Of a DNA stretch of 64,000 nt, positions 1 through 11,794 are shown piece by piece. The DNA comes from Earliella scabrosa (lineage: Eukaryota; Basidiomycota; Agaricomycetes; Polyporales; Polyporaceae). The translations under genes and the position numbers were made by a program. A model generated the notes under the pieces. The model was not told the origin of the DNA and made no database searches. It saw only the letters and a list, made by a program, of their open reading frames with translations. Positions within the stretch are counted from its first letter, which is position 1. Every line of letters begins with the position of its first letter. The DNA is taken from the NCBI GenBank assembly GCA_022605405.1, contig JABYQQ010000030.1:310001-374000 (forward strand), read 5' to 3'.

Positions 1-2054
1 GTGGGAACAAAATGATATATATCACTATATGTTTTAAATCAAAACTGTGGCCGGATACTGAATGTTCTGGCTGGAAAACTAAATAAATAATAAATAATGA
101 ATAAAAATCGAAAGAGGGAAACAGGGAGGAGACTAGTGTCATCATTCTGAGTGTCTTCTGGCCATTGTAAGACTCAAAATCCCACATAGGCCTGCGTGAA
201 GCAAGAACAGCAACTCGCGGATGGCTCAATACAAACAGGGAAGGTCTGTTTGGACTATTCAGAAGGTGAAAAACCGCTTCGGCGGGCGCGCCAAGACGCG
301 CAGATACTGATTCCATACTATCGGACACACCTACCTGCTTGAGCTCACATACATCGGCAAAAGGACCTTTTTACTTAGTCATGATCTCGAGCCACCCTTG
401 CCGACACCGTTGATAACCGCGGTGTATTCCTATTAGCGCCCGTGAAGCTCGACGGCAGTCTCAATAGCAATATTAACAGGCAATAGCAGAGCTCAACACG
501 GCTGGGGCATGTGTACGTGTAGTTGCTCTTGAGGATACTTATGGGATATAGTTCCTCAACGTCCCGCCGGCGGATTCGACCCATTATTGATCCCTGTACA
601 CCTTCAATGTAGGTACATAGAGTAACGGTTGAGCCGGCCGTTGAGACAGTAGGTACATATCTAGCGTAACGTTTAGCGCTCCCAATGCATCCATTGCACA
701 ACAAGTAGTGGTGTTGCGACACTGTCAGTGTCACTGGTAAGTACTGTTGAAGCTTTCAAGGCTGGACGGGTCAAACGAGCGCTAAACATACCATATATGG
801 GTAAATGGCTTACGTACGCTATCAGTATCAGTATCCGCCAGTACAATCCGTAGCCGGCCAAAACTGTATGTGTTAAAGTCTAAATACAATTGCCCAAATC
901 GGGAAGGATGGGCTGTTTTTCGCATCTCATGGGTGCTCGACAGGCGCCTATGTTTCCCAATTCAGCAGGTATATTCATAAGTATTAACTTGAATGTGTAT
1001 CTTTGTCAGTTTCTAATCAATAAATGAAGTATTATATACCATTGGAACCAGAAAAATCAGCTCTGTCCAATGGAACTGCTTTGGAGACATTGTGGATCCA
1101 ACTGAATCAAATAATCACTGTTAACTAACTAGCATTCTCTAATAACTCATAAGATGCACACTAATAGATAAATCACAGTGTATAGTACAGTAAGCTTTCT
1201 TATGAATATACCCCCACTCATCAATCGTGTCCTGCCAGACATGGCCTACTTCTCAACAAGTCAATTGTTCATGTCAGACATGGCCCACTTCAAACCAAGT
1301 ACTACTGAGCTGTTATATTTACATTGAAGTATAGAAAGTTGACAGTCATTGCACCTTCTTGAACAATTGGTCATATGCCCATGCTGATCTAAAAATATAT
1401 CCAGCCAGAATTAGACCACTAGCTTATAACACAGGAGGTACTGATGATTATTCTCTTGGGCTCTGTAAGATCTTGTAATAGTACTAATAACTCAGTGTTA
1501 CCTACGACTTTCACTCTCCATAAACAATGTAGTGTTTCTGAACTTGTGTAGAGTAATATATATCATTGAAAACACACAACATAGTGGTTATTTGCTGTAC
1601 TAGTAGTGTAGTATTCTGAACTGCTTGTGCTTCATGAATGAACAAATGCTGTAAAGAAATGAAGTTAACTGACCTGAATGGAAAGTATTATCTGTCATTG
1701 AAAAGCCAAAGATATCACCTCATAGTCACACTAGAAGTTAAATACTGCAACAAATAAATACTGTGTTAAAGTGAGAGAAATAAGCTATTATGGTAAGCAA
1801 AACAGAGCAGCATCATCAGCAAAATTTCATTTTGCATCGAACTGCTGGCAAGCACTCGCAGTACGTATAATCTAGTAAATCATGCTGGGGAAGATAAGCT
1901 GTAATGACACAGGTTTGGTTGACCGTATATGCACTTTGAAATGGTGCACCCTGAGCATAAGAGTGCTTGATCATGCTAATTGCTGTGAATCCATGCCATG
2001 ATTTCAAATCTGAGCAGGATTGGAAGGGATTAAGGTGATTGTGAGCGAATGAGG
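1..2054. other. AT-rich gene-free flank
   Basis: No open frame longer than about 120 codons and no family similarity that I can recognise. The composition is clearly more AT-rich than the gene blocks to the right. Two direct copies of a short motif (core agacatggcc followed by yactt) lie at about 1228-1253 and 1272-1297. The same motif recurs near 7.9 kb and, inverted, near 9.3 kb. I read the stretch as decayed transposon sequence. Confidence 0.5.
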
Positions 2055-2062
2055 GCAGATAC
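2055..2062. repeat. Left target-site duplication of the foldback element
   Basis: The octamer gcagatac here is repeated at 5562-5569 immediately outside the right terminus. The first g may instead belong to the terminal inverted repeat, which leaves 7 bp (cagatac) and perfectly matched element ends. Bases further out do not match, as expected for a transposition footprint. Confidence 0.75.
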
Positions 2063-2206
2063 CACCTGTAGGCTCCATACTTGTATCACAAACCCCCAGA
2101 CCTGTGGTGCTCCATTGTGACTTTTGGTGGGCCCGAGGTAACACACCTCATCTCACTTGTAACAAGGGCTTGTCAGAATGGGCTGCACTTGTTAAAAACA
2201 GCTCTA

Positions 2207-2792
2207 GGGCAGTTTGTCACATTTGTGTGTACTTGTAGCTAGTCTTGTAGCTTTATGCCCACTTGTCAGAATCCGCTCTAGGGCAGTTTGTCACATTTGT
2301 GTGTATTTGTAGCTAGTCTTGTAGCTTTATGCCCACTTGTCAGAATCCGCTCTAGGGCAGTTTGTCACATTTGTGTGTACTTGTAGCTAGTCTTGTAGCT
2401 TTCTGCCCACTTGTCAGAATCCGCTCTAGGGCAGTTTGTCACATTTGTGTGTATTTGTAGCTAGTCTTGTAGCTTTATGCCCACTTGTCAGAATCCGCTC
2501 TAGGGCAGTTTGTCACATTTGTGTGTATTTGTAGCTAGTCTTGTAGCTTTATGCCCACTTGTCAGAATCCGCTCTAGGGCAGTTTGTCACATTTGTGTGT
2601 ACTTGTAGCTAGTCTTGTAGCTTTATGCCCACTTGTCAGAATCCGCTCTAGGGCAGTTTGTCACATTTGTGTGTACTTGTAGCTAGTCTTGTAGCTTTCT
2701 GCCCACTTGTCAGAATCCGCTCTAGGGCAGTTTGTCACATTTGTGTGTACTTGTAGCTAGTCTTGTAGCTTTCTGCCCACTTGTTAGAATCC
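2207..2792. repeat. 74-bp tandem array, left arm, 8 copies
   Basis: Units begin at 2207, 2281, 2355, 2429, 2503, 2577, 2651 and 2725, each starting gggcagtttg; spacing is exactly 74. Units vary at two diagnostic sites: acttgt or atttgt in the middle, and ttat or ttct before gccc. The last unit degenerates at ttgttagaatcc. The array sits inside the inverted-repeat arm, about 145 bp from the terminus. Confidence 0.95.
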
Positions 2793-4906
2793 ATATTGGG
2801 GTGATCTTGATGGCTTTCCTGGTATAGTAGGGGTGCTTACCTAATGTTGTGGCGCTGTTTGGGCGCTTTTTTGACGCCCATAAGCGGTAGGTGACCCTAT
2901 AGAGGGGCTACCTGCTTCCCCTCTAGCTCCTTCAAATCTACACCAATAGGGGTGTATGTGGGTGCGTTGGGTTCGCATTTTCAGCCTCTATTTGATGGTC
3001 GAATGTACAGAAGATAGTGTTCAGAATTGTGGGATTTGCAGCTGTATGTAGCTACTACTATTTGCTACCTACTGTACATTGGGGGAACCACTGATCCATA
3101 TTTCACGTACAGGGTACCATTAGATGGGGAAAAATCACAGCTTTCCAACGCACCCTGTATCATGGTATAAAATGGAGTAGCAGCGGAGCTATGGCCCAAT
3201 ACATTTTCGCAAAAAGTTGTACCATTGTTTGCCTGATATCTTGGAATATGTTGAATGGTGTGCCATGCCCTATACACCATTGGAATGGCATCGAGCAGGG
3301 CTTTCCAACGGTACCCTGATCACCCCAATCCGTAAAGGTTATCTGACCCTCTCCTCCTGACCCCATTCCCATCAATCCTCTAATAGCTCTGTGGCATCTC
3401 ACCCTTTTGGCCTACAACTTTGGGACACACACCATCCAGTATTTATCCTCTGATGTGGGAAGTATCATGATCTGGTACTGCCTGTGTCATCTGTTCTGGA
3501 TCTAACATACTTAGCATGCCTCTAGCAGTGCATCACTTATTGTGGACTCAGAACCTTATGGATTGTCATGCTGTTTGCTGTATCTTATCAAGGCTTCATA
3601 GAAGTATGTCCATCTAGCTCCAGCCATTCAGATGTGCTTTTGATCACACTAGATTCTCTTATCAGCTCCCTACCTTGCTCACCACTTAGCAAAAGATCCA
3701 GAGCATGATTTGCTCTCACAACCTCAGATAGAGTAGAGACTGATGCTCTACACAATGTGCAAAAAGAATCATGCCATTTGCTTATGTACTGGCAAAAATA
3801 TGGTCAGAATGTTTCAGGATGCACTGAATGTGCACTGTAACTACATGCAGTGCACTGCAATGCTCTGTCAGATAAGCCTGAGAACACATGTTCTGCTATA
3901 TCTCCACCACTTCTCCACCAATTCACATCATTCTTTTTGCACATTGTGTAGAGCATCAGTCTCTACTCTATCTGAGGTTGTGAGAGCAAATCATGCTCTG
4001 GATCTTTTGCTAAGTGGTGAGCAAGGTAGGGAGCTGATAAGAGAATCTAGTGTGATCAAAAGCACATCTGAATGGCTGGAGCTAGATGGACATACTTCTA
4101 TGAAGCCTTGATAAGATACAGCAAACAGCATGACAATCCATAAGGTTCTGAGTCCACAATAAGTGATGCACTGCTAGAGGCATGCTAAGTATGTTAGATC
4201 CAGAACAGATGACACAGGCAGTACCAGATCATGATACTTCCCACATCAGAGGATAAATACTGGATGGTGTGTGTCCCAAAGTTGTAGGCCAAAAGGGTGA
4301 GATGCCACAGAGCTATTAGAGGATTGATGGGAATGGGGTCAGGAGGAGAGGGTCAGATAACCTTTACGGATTGGGGTGATCAGGGTACCGTTGGAAAGCC
4401 CTGCTCGATGCCATTCCAATGGTGTATAGGGCATGGCACACCATTCAACATATTCCAAGATATCAGGCAAACAATGGTACAACTTTTTGCGAAAATGTAT
4501 TGGGCCATAGCTCCGCTGCTACTCCATTTTATACCATGATACAGGGTGCGTTGGAAAGCTGTGATTTTTCCCCATCTAATGGTACCCTGTACGTGAAATA
4601 TGGATCAGTGGTTCCCCCAATGTACAGTAGGTAGCAAATAGTAGTAGCTACATACAGCTGCAAATCCCACAATTCTGAACACTATCTTCTGTACATTCGA
4701 CCATCAAATAGAGGCTGAAAATGCGAACCCAACGCACCCACATACACCCCTATTGGTGTAGATTTGAAGGAGCTAGAGGGGAAGCAGGTAGCCCCTCTAT
4801 AGGGTCACCTACCGCTTATGGGCGTCAAAAAAGCGCCCAAACAGCGCCACAACATTAGGTAAGCACCCCTACTATACCAGGAAAGCCATCAAGATCACCC
4901 CAATAT

Positions 4907-5418
4907 GGATTCTAACAAGTGGGCAGAAAGCTACAAGACTAGCTACAAGTACACACAAATGTGACAAACTGCCCTAGAGCGGATTCTGACAAGTGGGCAT
5001 AAAGCTACAAGACTAGCTACAAGTACACACAAATGTGACAAACTGCCCTAGAGCGGATTCTGACAAGTGGGCATAAAGCTACAAGACTAGCTACAAATAC
5101 ACACAAATGTGACAAACTGCCCTAGAGCGGATTCTGACAAGTGGGCATAAAGCTACAAGACTAGCTACAAATACACACAAATGTGACAAACTGCCCTAGA
5201 GCGGATTCTGACAAGTGGGCAGAAAGCTACAAGACTAGCTACAAGTACACACAAATGTGACAAACTGCCCTAGAGCGGATTCTGACAAGTGGGCATAAAG
5301 CTACAAGACTAGCTACAAGTACACACAAATGTGACAAACTGCCCTAGAGCGGATTCTGACAAGTGGGCATAAAGCTACAAGACTAGCTACAAGTACACAC
5401 AAATGTGACAAACTGCCC
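4907..5418. repeat. 74-bp tandem array, right arm, 7 copies
   Basis: Reverse-complement partner of the left-arm array. The unit end ctgccc recurs at 4969, 5043, 5117, 5191, 5265, 5339 and 5413. There is one unit fewer than in the left arm, which exactly explains the 74-bp difference in arm length. The order of variant units otherwise mirrors the left arm with one base difference. Confidence 0.95.
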
Positions 5419-5562
5419 TAGAGCTGTTTTTAACAAGTGCAGCCCATTCTGACAAGCCCTTGTTACAAGTGAGATGAGGTGTGTTACCTCGGACCCACCA
5501 AAAGTCACAATGGAGCACCACAGGTCTGGGGGTTTGTGATACAAGTATGGAGCCTACAGGTG

Positions 5563-5569
5563 CAGATAC
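5563..5569. repeat. Right target-site duplication of the foldback element
   Basis: cagatac repeats the 7 bases that precede the left terminus (2056-2062). Together they mark the insertion boundaries. Confidence 0.75.
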
Positions 5570-7890
5570 AAGGCGATGTGGTAGTCTTTACCTTCTTTTG
5601 TGGGTTCATTCCACTGGATGATAGCAGTTGGGACTCGAATCTGACACACAAGGTGGAGTACTATAGAAGGAGCATGCATTGGAGGTAGATAGTACATGTA
5701 TGCTATGGTAAGGTTGATTGATGGTTGCTGTTCTTACGCAGCACGCAGGAGCGCAAGAGGCCAGAGAGCTCACAATGTTGTAGCTGCCTCTATATGAGTC
5801 TGGCACACATGGTGGTCAACATCAAGTTAGCAGATGCACAACGCCAGTCAGTGGATGCCGCCCAACTCACTTCTTTGTGTATGCTTGCAATGACCTCTAC
5901 CACTGTTAGATGGCCTTGTACAGTGGGCAGGCTCTTACAAGGCGAGGGGGATGTCACTGTATGGTGTTTGGATGTCTAGAAGAGAGTGCTCAACATGCCA
6001 GCCCAGTATGAGCAGGAGTGAAACTTGCCACTGTGTGACTGATTCTTGTTGGAAGTCATAGAGAGTGAATGGGGGCGGGTGAATTGAAGCCAATCACTCA
6101 TCGAGCTTGTGTTTGTGTGACAAATGCTGCTGAGATCAGACGTGCATCTCTTCTACTACAAAGTTCCAACCAGGTCCCAATGCCCATTCCAATTTCCAAC
6201 CACAAGCTCGACACTATATAGAAGCAGACAAACTCACTTCAGTTTTCACTGGGCAGGAACTCACCTGCAGGTGTGGAAGATCTCATAGCATACAGCAGAA
6301 AGTTGAAGATGGGGAATTTGGGTGAAGAAGGGGAGGAGCAGGTGCGAGTCTTTATGAGCCATGGTGGAGCCAGCAACAGAAGACGTGGTGGAGCTGTAAT
6401 GACCTGTCTCATATGGCCAGCTCATTGCCATATTTGTAGGATGTGTTCTTATGTGCTGGTGATGTCTGGCTGCACGACTGCCTCGTGCTCAGTCCTCCAA
6501 GTCCTTGACACTGAGCAGAAAACACCTTGTTGCGGGGCACAACATTTTGATAATATGGGGAGATAAGACTGAATGGTGTCCGCGTGTTCTACGTGGCAAT
6601 ATGTGAATAACCTATTGGATGCTGTAAACATAATGTACAAGCTCTTAGTCAGCTAGTAGCGTAATAGCGTTCTGTATGCTATCAACATGCTTGCCTTGAA
6701 CGACGTGTTGATAGCATTCGAAGTACCTTCCACGTGTTGTACATGAGGATATCGTGCCCACATGCGATCAGTCATTTAGAATACTTGAAGGAGCACTATT
6801 TAGAAGACTGTCACCATGGATTTCAGCTGTTGTCGGCCATAACGTGAGCACACCATCCCCAACATCTTCATCATGTTGCTAGTTGATAGTATGCCTATAG
6901 CATTATCAATGTTCTTCTCAAGTTGCTCGTGACAGCATGGTGATAACAATGTTGGCACCATTTTGTATGTAATAGACATGTTGGTGCCGCAACAATTCCG
7001 ACACCATTTAGTCTGCTATCCCAATATTATCAAGATATTGCGCCCTGTAACATGATATATTGTCCTCAGTGTGAGTCCTCCCTCCCTCTTGTTGGACAAA
7101 GCTGACAAGTCACAGCTGCTAGTCCTGGATCTGACACTGCTAGTGAAGGAAGTGGGCATATTGATACATATACTAGTAGCCGTCTGTTACATAGGGCTCA
7201 AAGGTGCACCAAGATGCAGGTGGGCTCTGCATCAGCCAGTCTCTGACAAGTGACTGCAACCTTCTTGTAGCTACAAGGATCCGGAGATTGTAATGACATT
7301 GAACTCACAAGAAAACCTTCCTCTCGGTTACAGGCACAGCACTTTAAATCGGACCATCTGGATTTGAACTACTTGGTGCCTGGCCACAGGATTATAGCCA
7401 ATTTGCCTCCTTGCAAGTGCCTTCCAAAATGGACCCAACTCCGAAACCTGCAAATTCTTATCAAGACAAATGAATTTTTGCCGATGATGCTATGCTGCAT
7501 AAAGCCATATGCAATGAGCTTGTTCTTGGTGTAGCTGAAGCTCAATAGTGTACAATATGTCATTTAAAGGCTGTCTGGCTTACTGAAATTCTATACTATG
7601 CTTTGGAAAGTTCATTGAAGTGATGAAAGATCATACACTGCAAAATGTCTTCTGTACACACTATGTCAAATAGAATGGAGAGATGAGAGATCTGACATAT
7701 CTGACAGCAGTCAATGCTCAGTCAAAAGAGTGTTGCATGAAATGTAAATCTTTGAGTGATGTTTCATGTTTTGATTGAAAAGTTTAAAACCAAGTATATT
7801 TGAACTTGATTAAATAGCAACAGAGTGATATTTGTGGATTATTCAGTCATTCATTAGCATCTTAATAGTTAATATCAACCATCATATTGG
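5570..7890. other. AT-rich gene-free interval
   Basis: Only short frames (at most 97 codons), none with recognisable similarity or a coherent exon chain. I see no RNA gene. Probably old repeat sequence between the foldback element and the helicase relic. Confidence 0.45.
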
Positions 7891-7893
7891 TTG

Positions 7894-7918
7894 TGCCTGC
7901 CAGACATGGCCCACTTCC
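7894..7918 (+). repeat. Dispersed terminal-like motif, left copy
   Basis: The sequence gcctgccagacatggcccac, followed by ttcc, recurs as an inverted, slightly diverged copy at 9292-9314 and as two direct copies near 1228-1297. The spacing and inversion suggest an element end, but no target-site duplication was recognised. Confidence 0.4.
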
Positions 7919-7921
7919 ACC

Positions 7922-8310
7922 CAAATCAACTTTGAGAAGTCAAATGACTGAACAGTAATAGTGCCATCCAAAGTTGATCTTCAAGAGAGACAGATATATA
8001 CTGACTGATGTGTTCTACAATGTTGCAAATCCACCACATTATCTGGTCTAGTCCAATCTTGAGACAAGAAGTCCCCCATAGCAAAATTGGAAACTACAGA
8101 AACCTGATCTCTTTCTATCTCCAATAACTTGCCATTAGATAGCTTACACTTGACAGTCTGTGGGATGTGACAAAAGAACTACATTCTCTGGTAATCCTGG
8201 CAGTTGAACCCCAGTAAAAATGTTGGGAATTCTGCACAAATGATAGCGAATGGACAGATCAGTCTCACGGATTAGAGGAATTGTGTGCGAATCAAGGACT
8301 CGTTTTCGGC
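7922..8310 (-). pseudogene. Helitron/Pif1-type helicase, C-terminal relic
   Basis: Reading the minus strand, one frame gives a segment ending LPGLPENVV. A shift near 8147 leads to KLSNGKLLEIERDQV, then NFAMGDF, SQDWTRPDNVVDL and CRTHQSVYICLS. This matches the conserved C-terminal motifs of Pif1-like helicases of basidiomycete Helitron-type elements, whose usual form is NFAMTDF-SQGKTRP-NPVDL-RSHQSYYTxLSR. A stop codon (7981-7983) interrupts the chain just after the CLS motif, and homology resumes beyond it (GTITVQSFD). With one frameshift, one in-frame stop and no upstream ATPase motifs, it is a dead fragment. A better-preserved N-side fragment of the same family lies at 11.1-11.8 kb on the same strand. 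Confidence 0.75.
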
Positions 8311-8379
8311 GTCTATAGCAGTCATTCTTCACATGATCACTGTTTCTGTCCTCGCATGTCGAGTGCATGTCTCATCAGT

Positions 8380-11082
8380 GTCTGATGGTCTGCTATCTTG
8401 GTGAATGTACATGAATCTCTGCGATATACCAGCAGAGACAACAGGGTTTTATAATACTAGCCCCAGACATGCCCGAGTCCCTCCCTGTGCTGGTCAAGCA
8501 CAACTTGCTCAGAGCTGTACTCACTACATCTGCTGTTGAGGGGTTGTCAAGCCGCACAAATGTAGAGTCTAAGTTGGACTATTTGCATCATCATACGTGT
8601 TGTGTCCCAGTAAGCTGTGGTAAGCCTGAGCTGAATATAGTAAATCTTGGTTGAGAGAAATTGGGTGCTACCACGCAGAGGGAAGTTGAAGTCGGATTCG
8701 CCCCAGAGAGGCAACCAGTGCTTGTACAGCGACACTTCTCCTTGTTGTTCTTCAAACTCCTCGTCACAGTCGTCTGCACACTGCACTCCTCTCCATCATT
8801 CTAGCCAATACACTCTCCCCTCTCTCTTCCCATATCCTCTGTCTTCCCCAATAGCCAGTCACCTGCAATGAGTGACTCAACCAGCACAAGCATGTGCTAG
8901 AACGACACATGCTGTTCGACATGTGGAATCATCTAAGGGCAAGTAGAACAGCTGCAGAGGAATAAGAGGAGAGAGACAGTAATGGCCACAAGGTACTCCA
9001 GTCATTCTTGTGCGTGCTACGACTGATTGATGTGGTACTCTCTGCATTCAACTGCCAGAGCTCCTGCTCAAACTGCTCAAACTCATCATTGTCTCGTCCT
9101 GCACTGATGACGATAATCGATTCTACCAGACAACTTGTGCAACCTTCCATTGGTCTTGCACCATCCCCAACCACATTGTGGTCCTGGCAGGTCACTGTGA
9201 TTGTGTGCTCCTGCAGTCTCGAAGTTTGAACGATGTCAGGTAGGGCCAGTAATATCTAAGTTTCCTCTTCTCTGCTAATGTCAACTTGGTTGGAAGTGGG
9301 CCATTTCTGGCAGATTTGATTGATGAGATTAGAGTTTGAGATGTATAGCAATGATAACTATTGAGCAGTGTTGTAATTGCTTGAAGTAATGAAGAAGACT
9401 CATTTTAACCCAGTTCTCTATACTTTCCATACACAAGCAGGTATGACTATTAGTGGTGACTGTCAAGCTGACAGCTAGTACCATACATCACAGTATGTTT
9501 GCTACCGCAACAGTGTAGTAACTAGCTAATGTGATAAAGGACTTAGCTATGGTAACACTTAGCTACTGAGAAGTTATGGTACTTAAAGCTAAGTACGCAT
9601 TGTTGTTGTAATGGGCGCCTGTCCAACCCTACGCACTGGACCTAACCCTGGCTTAGGGCTTATACCAATAAGAAAAAAACAGTTACAGCTGCTGATGTAA
9701 GCATAAGACTTGAGTAATCGGAGTTTGAATGTAGTTCCCACGGGGTCGAATCATCGTGACAGGCAATGTCGACATAAAGGACGATTTCTTCGTTACCTCA
9801 TCAATCGTAACTTGTATCTCCAGCTCTAGAAATTGTAGCCGTAATGTGCTGCAGAACTGCAGTAGTATTGTGAGGTGTGAGGCCTAGGACACATGTTGCT
9901 TGAGCAGGGAATCTCACCCGTCCGATACAGAGCGCAACTAAGTTGATGGTGGTGGGGATAGGCAGCTGCCATTGTGCTTACTCTCATATCGCAGTCTATG
10001 CCTGTATATTGTGTTACGTACCGTAGTCATCAATAAAATTTGCTTTGAATCTGCCTAATTCCGAGGGAGGATGTGTCCGTCGTAGCCGGCCACAGACAGA
10101 ACATTATATTGTGAGATATTGCAGAGATTCCCTATGCAGAGAATGTCCAGGGGTCTACGTGTATACAGCTTTATGAGTACGACAGGCAAACTCTCAGACA
10201 TTTACCAGCATTCATAATTCAGCTATTTTAGTTTCAAAATACAGAATCAGAGGGAACCTCTGCAATAGCATCTAATGCGTCTCCTCCATATCATCAGGAT
10301 TCACTCTGATCTGAGCGCATTTTCACTGGGGTTGAACCTTGGTGGCTGCAGCAGTTAGCTTAAAAAATAGTGTGTCTAGAGCTGGCTTGTTTTCTTGATT
10401 TGACTATGGTCTTAAAGTCCAGCCTACCACTACTCCCTCTGCCCCATTGGTCACACAACATTCAGTGGCTTCATTGACTTTAATTATTCCTGGCATGTAA
10501 GAGAATGAGAGAGCAGACGCTAAAGCACGGGAACGGAGTGACGAATAAGGAAAGCAAGATGATTAAGATTGCGAGTGACCCTCGAGGCTCGTGTGGACAC
10601 GCAAAGGCAATCAGATTGGAAGAGACGGAGTAACAACAGTGGGCGCGACCTGAGGCAATTGTGTAGGGAATACAGGCATATGAGTGTCTGTATAAGTACC
10701 TAAACAAAATCCAGGCACTGAATACACTGACAAAGAAATACAGTACTAATTATGATGTGGTGGGTAACGGAATGCTGAGCGCTCATGTGGCGTATCATAT
10801 GAGCTCAAAACGGCTACAGTAACTCTAACATGGTATATCAACACAAAAATCCAGTTTGCCAGGATGATTATCTGTCAAGTTGTGCATCAATATCCACAGA
10901 GTGTCCTGCAGTACAGTATTTACAATGTTATTTTTGCACTGGGGATTCACTTTCTTACATCTCACTTTTCTTGGCAGCTCTGTTGGATCACCTTCTGATG
11001 TCATTAATCTATGAATTAGAATGATTTAAGCACTTGACAGTTTTCCTGTGCAAAGCGTAGACACCCCATGTCATTTATCTTG
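8380..11082. other. Gene-free AT-rich interval
   Basis: The longest frames (79-88 codons) show no recognised domain and no linking splice sites. I found no tRNA, no rRNA and no coherent repeat other than the motif at 9.29 kb. If the two helicase relics belong to one element, its ATPase core should lie here, but I could not see Walker motifs. Confidence 0.4.
9292..9314 (-). repeat. Dispersed terminal-like motif, inverted copy
   Basis: ggaagtgggccatttctggc is the reverse complement, with one difference, of the motif at 7894-7918. The enclosed 1.4 kb holds the helicase relic at its left end and otherwise only short, unrecognised frames. Confidence 0.4.
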
Positions 11083-11794
11083 TCACAATAAGAGTTCTAT
11101 CCCATCTTTTGCTTTCTCTGGCTTGAGTCTTTTGGGAATCATGATCTTTGGCATCTGATAATCATCATTCAGCTGCATGCAGTCCATCCATTCCGCTCTG
11201 TTCATAATATTGATCACAGTAGCCACTCGTGACTTTCTCAATATCTCTGCATCATTGTCTTGGTGCCAGTCATTTCCATTCGCTAGTTCATTTTCCTCCT
11301 CTGTCCCTACTGCTTCTCCATCAAAGATATAACCTTGGGTTTGTATCTCATCCATGTCTTCTTTGCTCATATTCATAGGGTAGTGTCCACCTCTTTCTGC
11401 TTGCTTGCACATAGCAGAAAATCATTTTTTGCATCATTACACCCATAACGGATATGGAAAAATCTCATAATTTCTTTTTGTCTGTCAGAGAAGGAGTATC
11501 AGTCAAAGACATCGCTTCATTGGTATCTTCACCATCTCTCAAGTCTTTACCAAATCTCCATGGCTTGAATAGAGTTAACATGGTCATACAGTACTCCTCT
11601 CGGCTTCCAGAATCCTTGCATGGAATGGCCCCACCTATGAAGTTGGGCACATATGATGACTCTTCATCCATCAAGCAAACTTCATGTGTGTCTGCTTGAG
11701 GATGTTGCCCATGGAAGTTCAAGTAGGATGGTGCACACATTCTCATCTGAGATTGTATCTTGGTTTCATGAATTAGTTTGACATTTGATATTTC
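11083..11794 (-). pseudogene. Helitron-type helicase relic, middle region
   Basis: The minus-strand frame that ends at 11465 contains YVPNFIGGAIP, REEYCMTMLTLFKPWR and GKDLRDGED. These are hallmarks of the region upstream of the ATPase core in basidiomycete Helitron-type helicases, where YYCxTMLTLFKPWR-GxDL is nearly invariant. The reading then breaks; a further 109-codon frame (11083-11412) probably continues the same protein. Homology fades upstream near 11,794, where GC content rises, so this may be the element boundary. No start codon, helicase core or Rep domain is present. It lies N-terminal to, and on the same strand as, the relic at 7.9-8.3 kb. Confidence 0.7.

Larger units (their letters stand above)
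2063..5562. mobile_element. Foldback-type non-autonomous DNA transposon, 3.5 kb palindrome
   Basis: The left arm (2063-3769, 1707 bp) and right arm (3930-5562, 1633 bp) are reverse complements and enclose a 160-bp unpaired loop (3770-3929). Identity is very high: the same 80-residue and 71-residue frames occur in both arms in opposite orientation, mirrored about position 3849.5. The outer ends read CACCTGTAGGCTCC inward on both sides. The direct repeat cagatac (2056-2062 and 5563-5569) flanks the ends exactly; with the preceding g it is 8 bp, if the terminal base pair is shared. Long inverted repeats that contain internal tandem repeats are the architecture of Foldback/Galileo elements of Drosophila. 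Nothing resembling a transposase is present, so the element is probably non-autonomous. The 122-codon frame across the loop (3743-4111) looks accidental. Superfamily cannot be assigned from the termini alone. Confidence 0.85.

Noticed and set aside
3743..4111. 122-codon open frame across the loop of the palindrome
   Set aside because: It spans the unpaired loop and one arm, has no recognisable domain and no counterpart elsewhere. It is most likely a chance frame.
2207..5418. CRISPR array
   Set aside because: Units are contiguous 74-mers with no spacers, mirrored in two arms, and the genome is eukaryotic.
9630..9665. Telomere-like aacccta / ctaaccct strings
   Set aside because: Only isolated partial units, without tandem TTAGGG-type repetition. 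Not a telomere or clear internal telomeric array.
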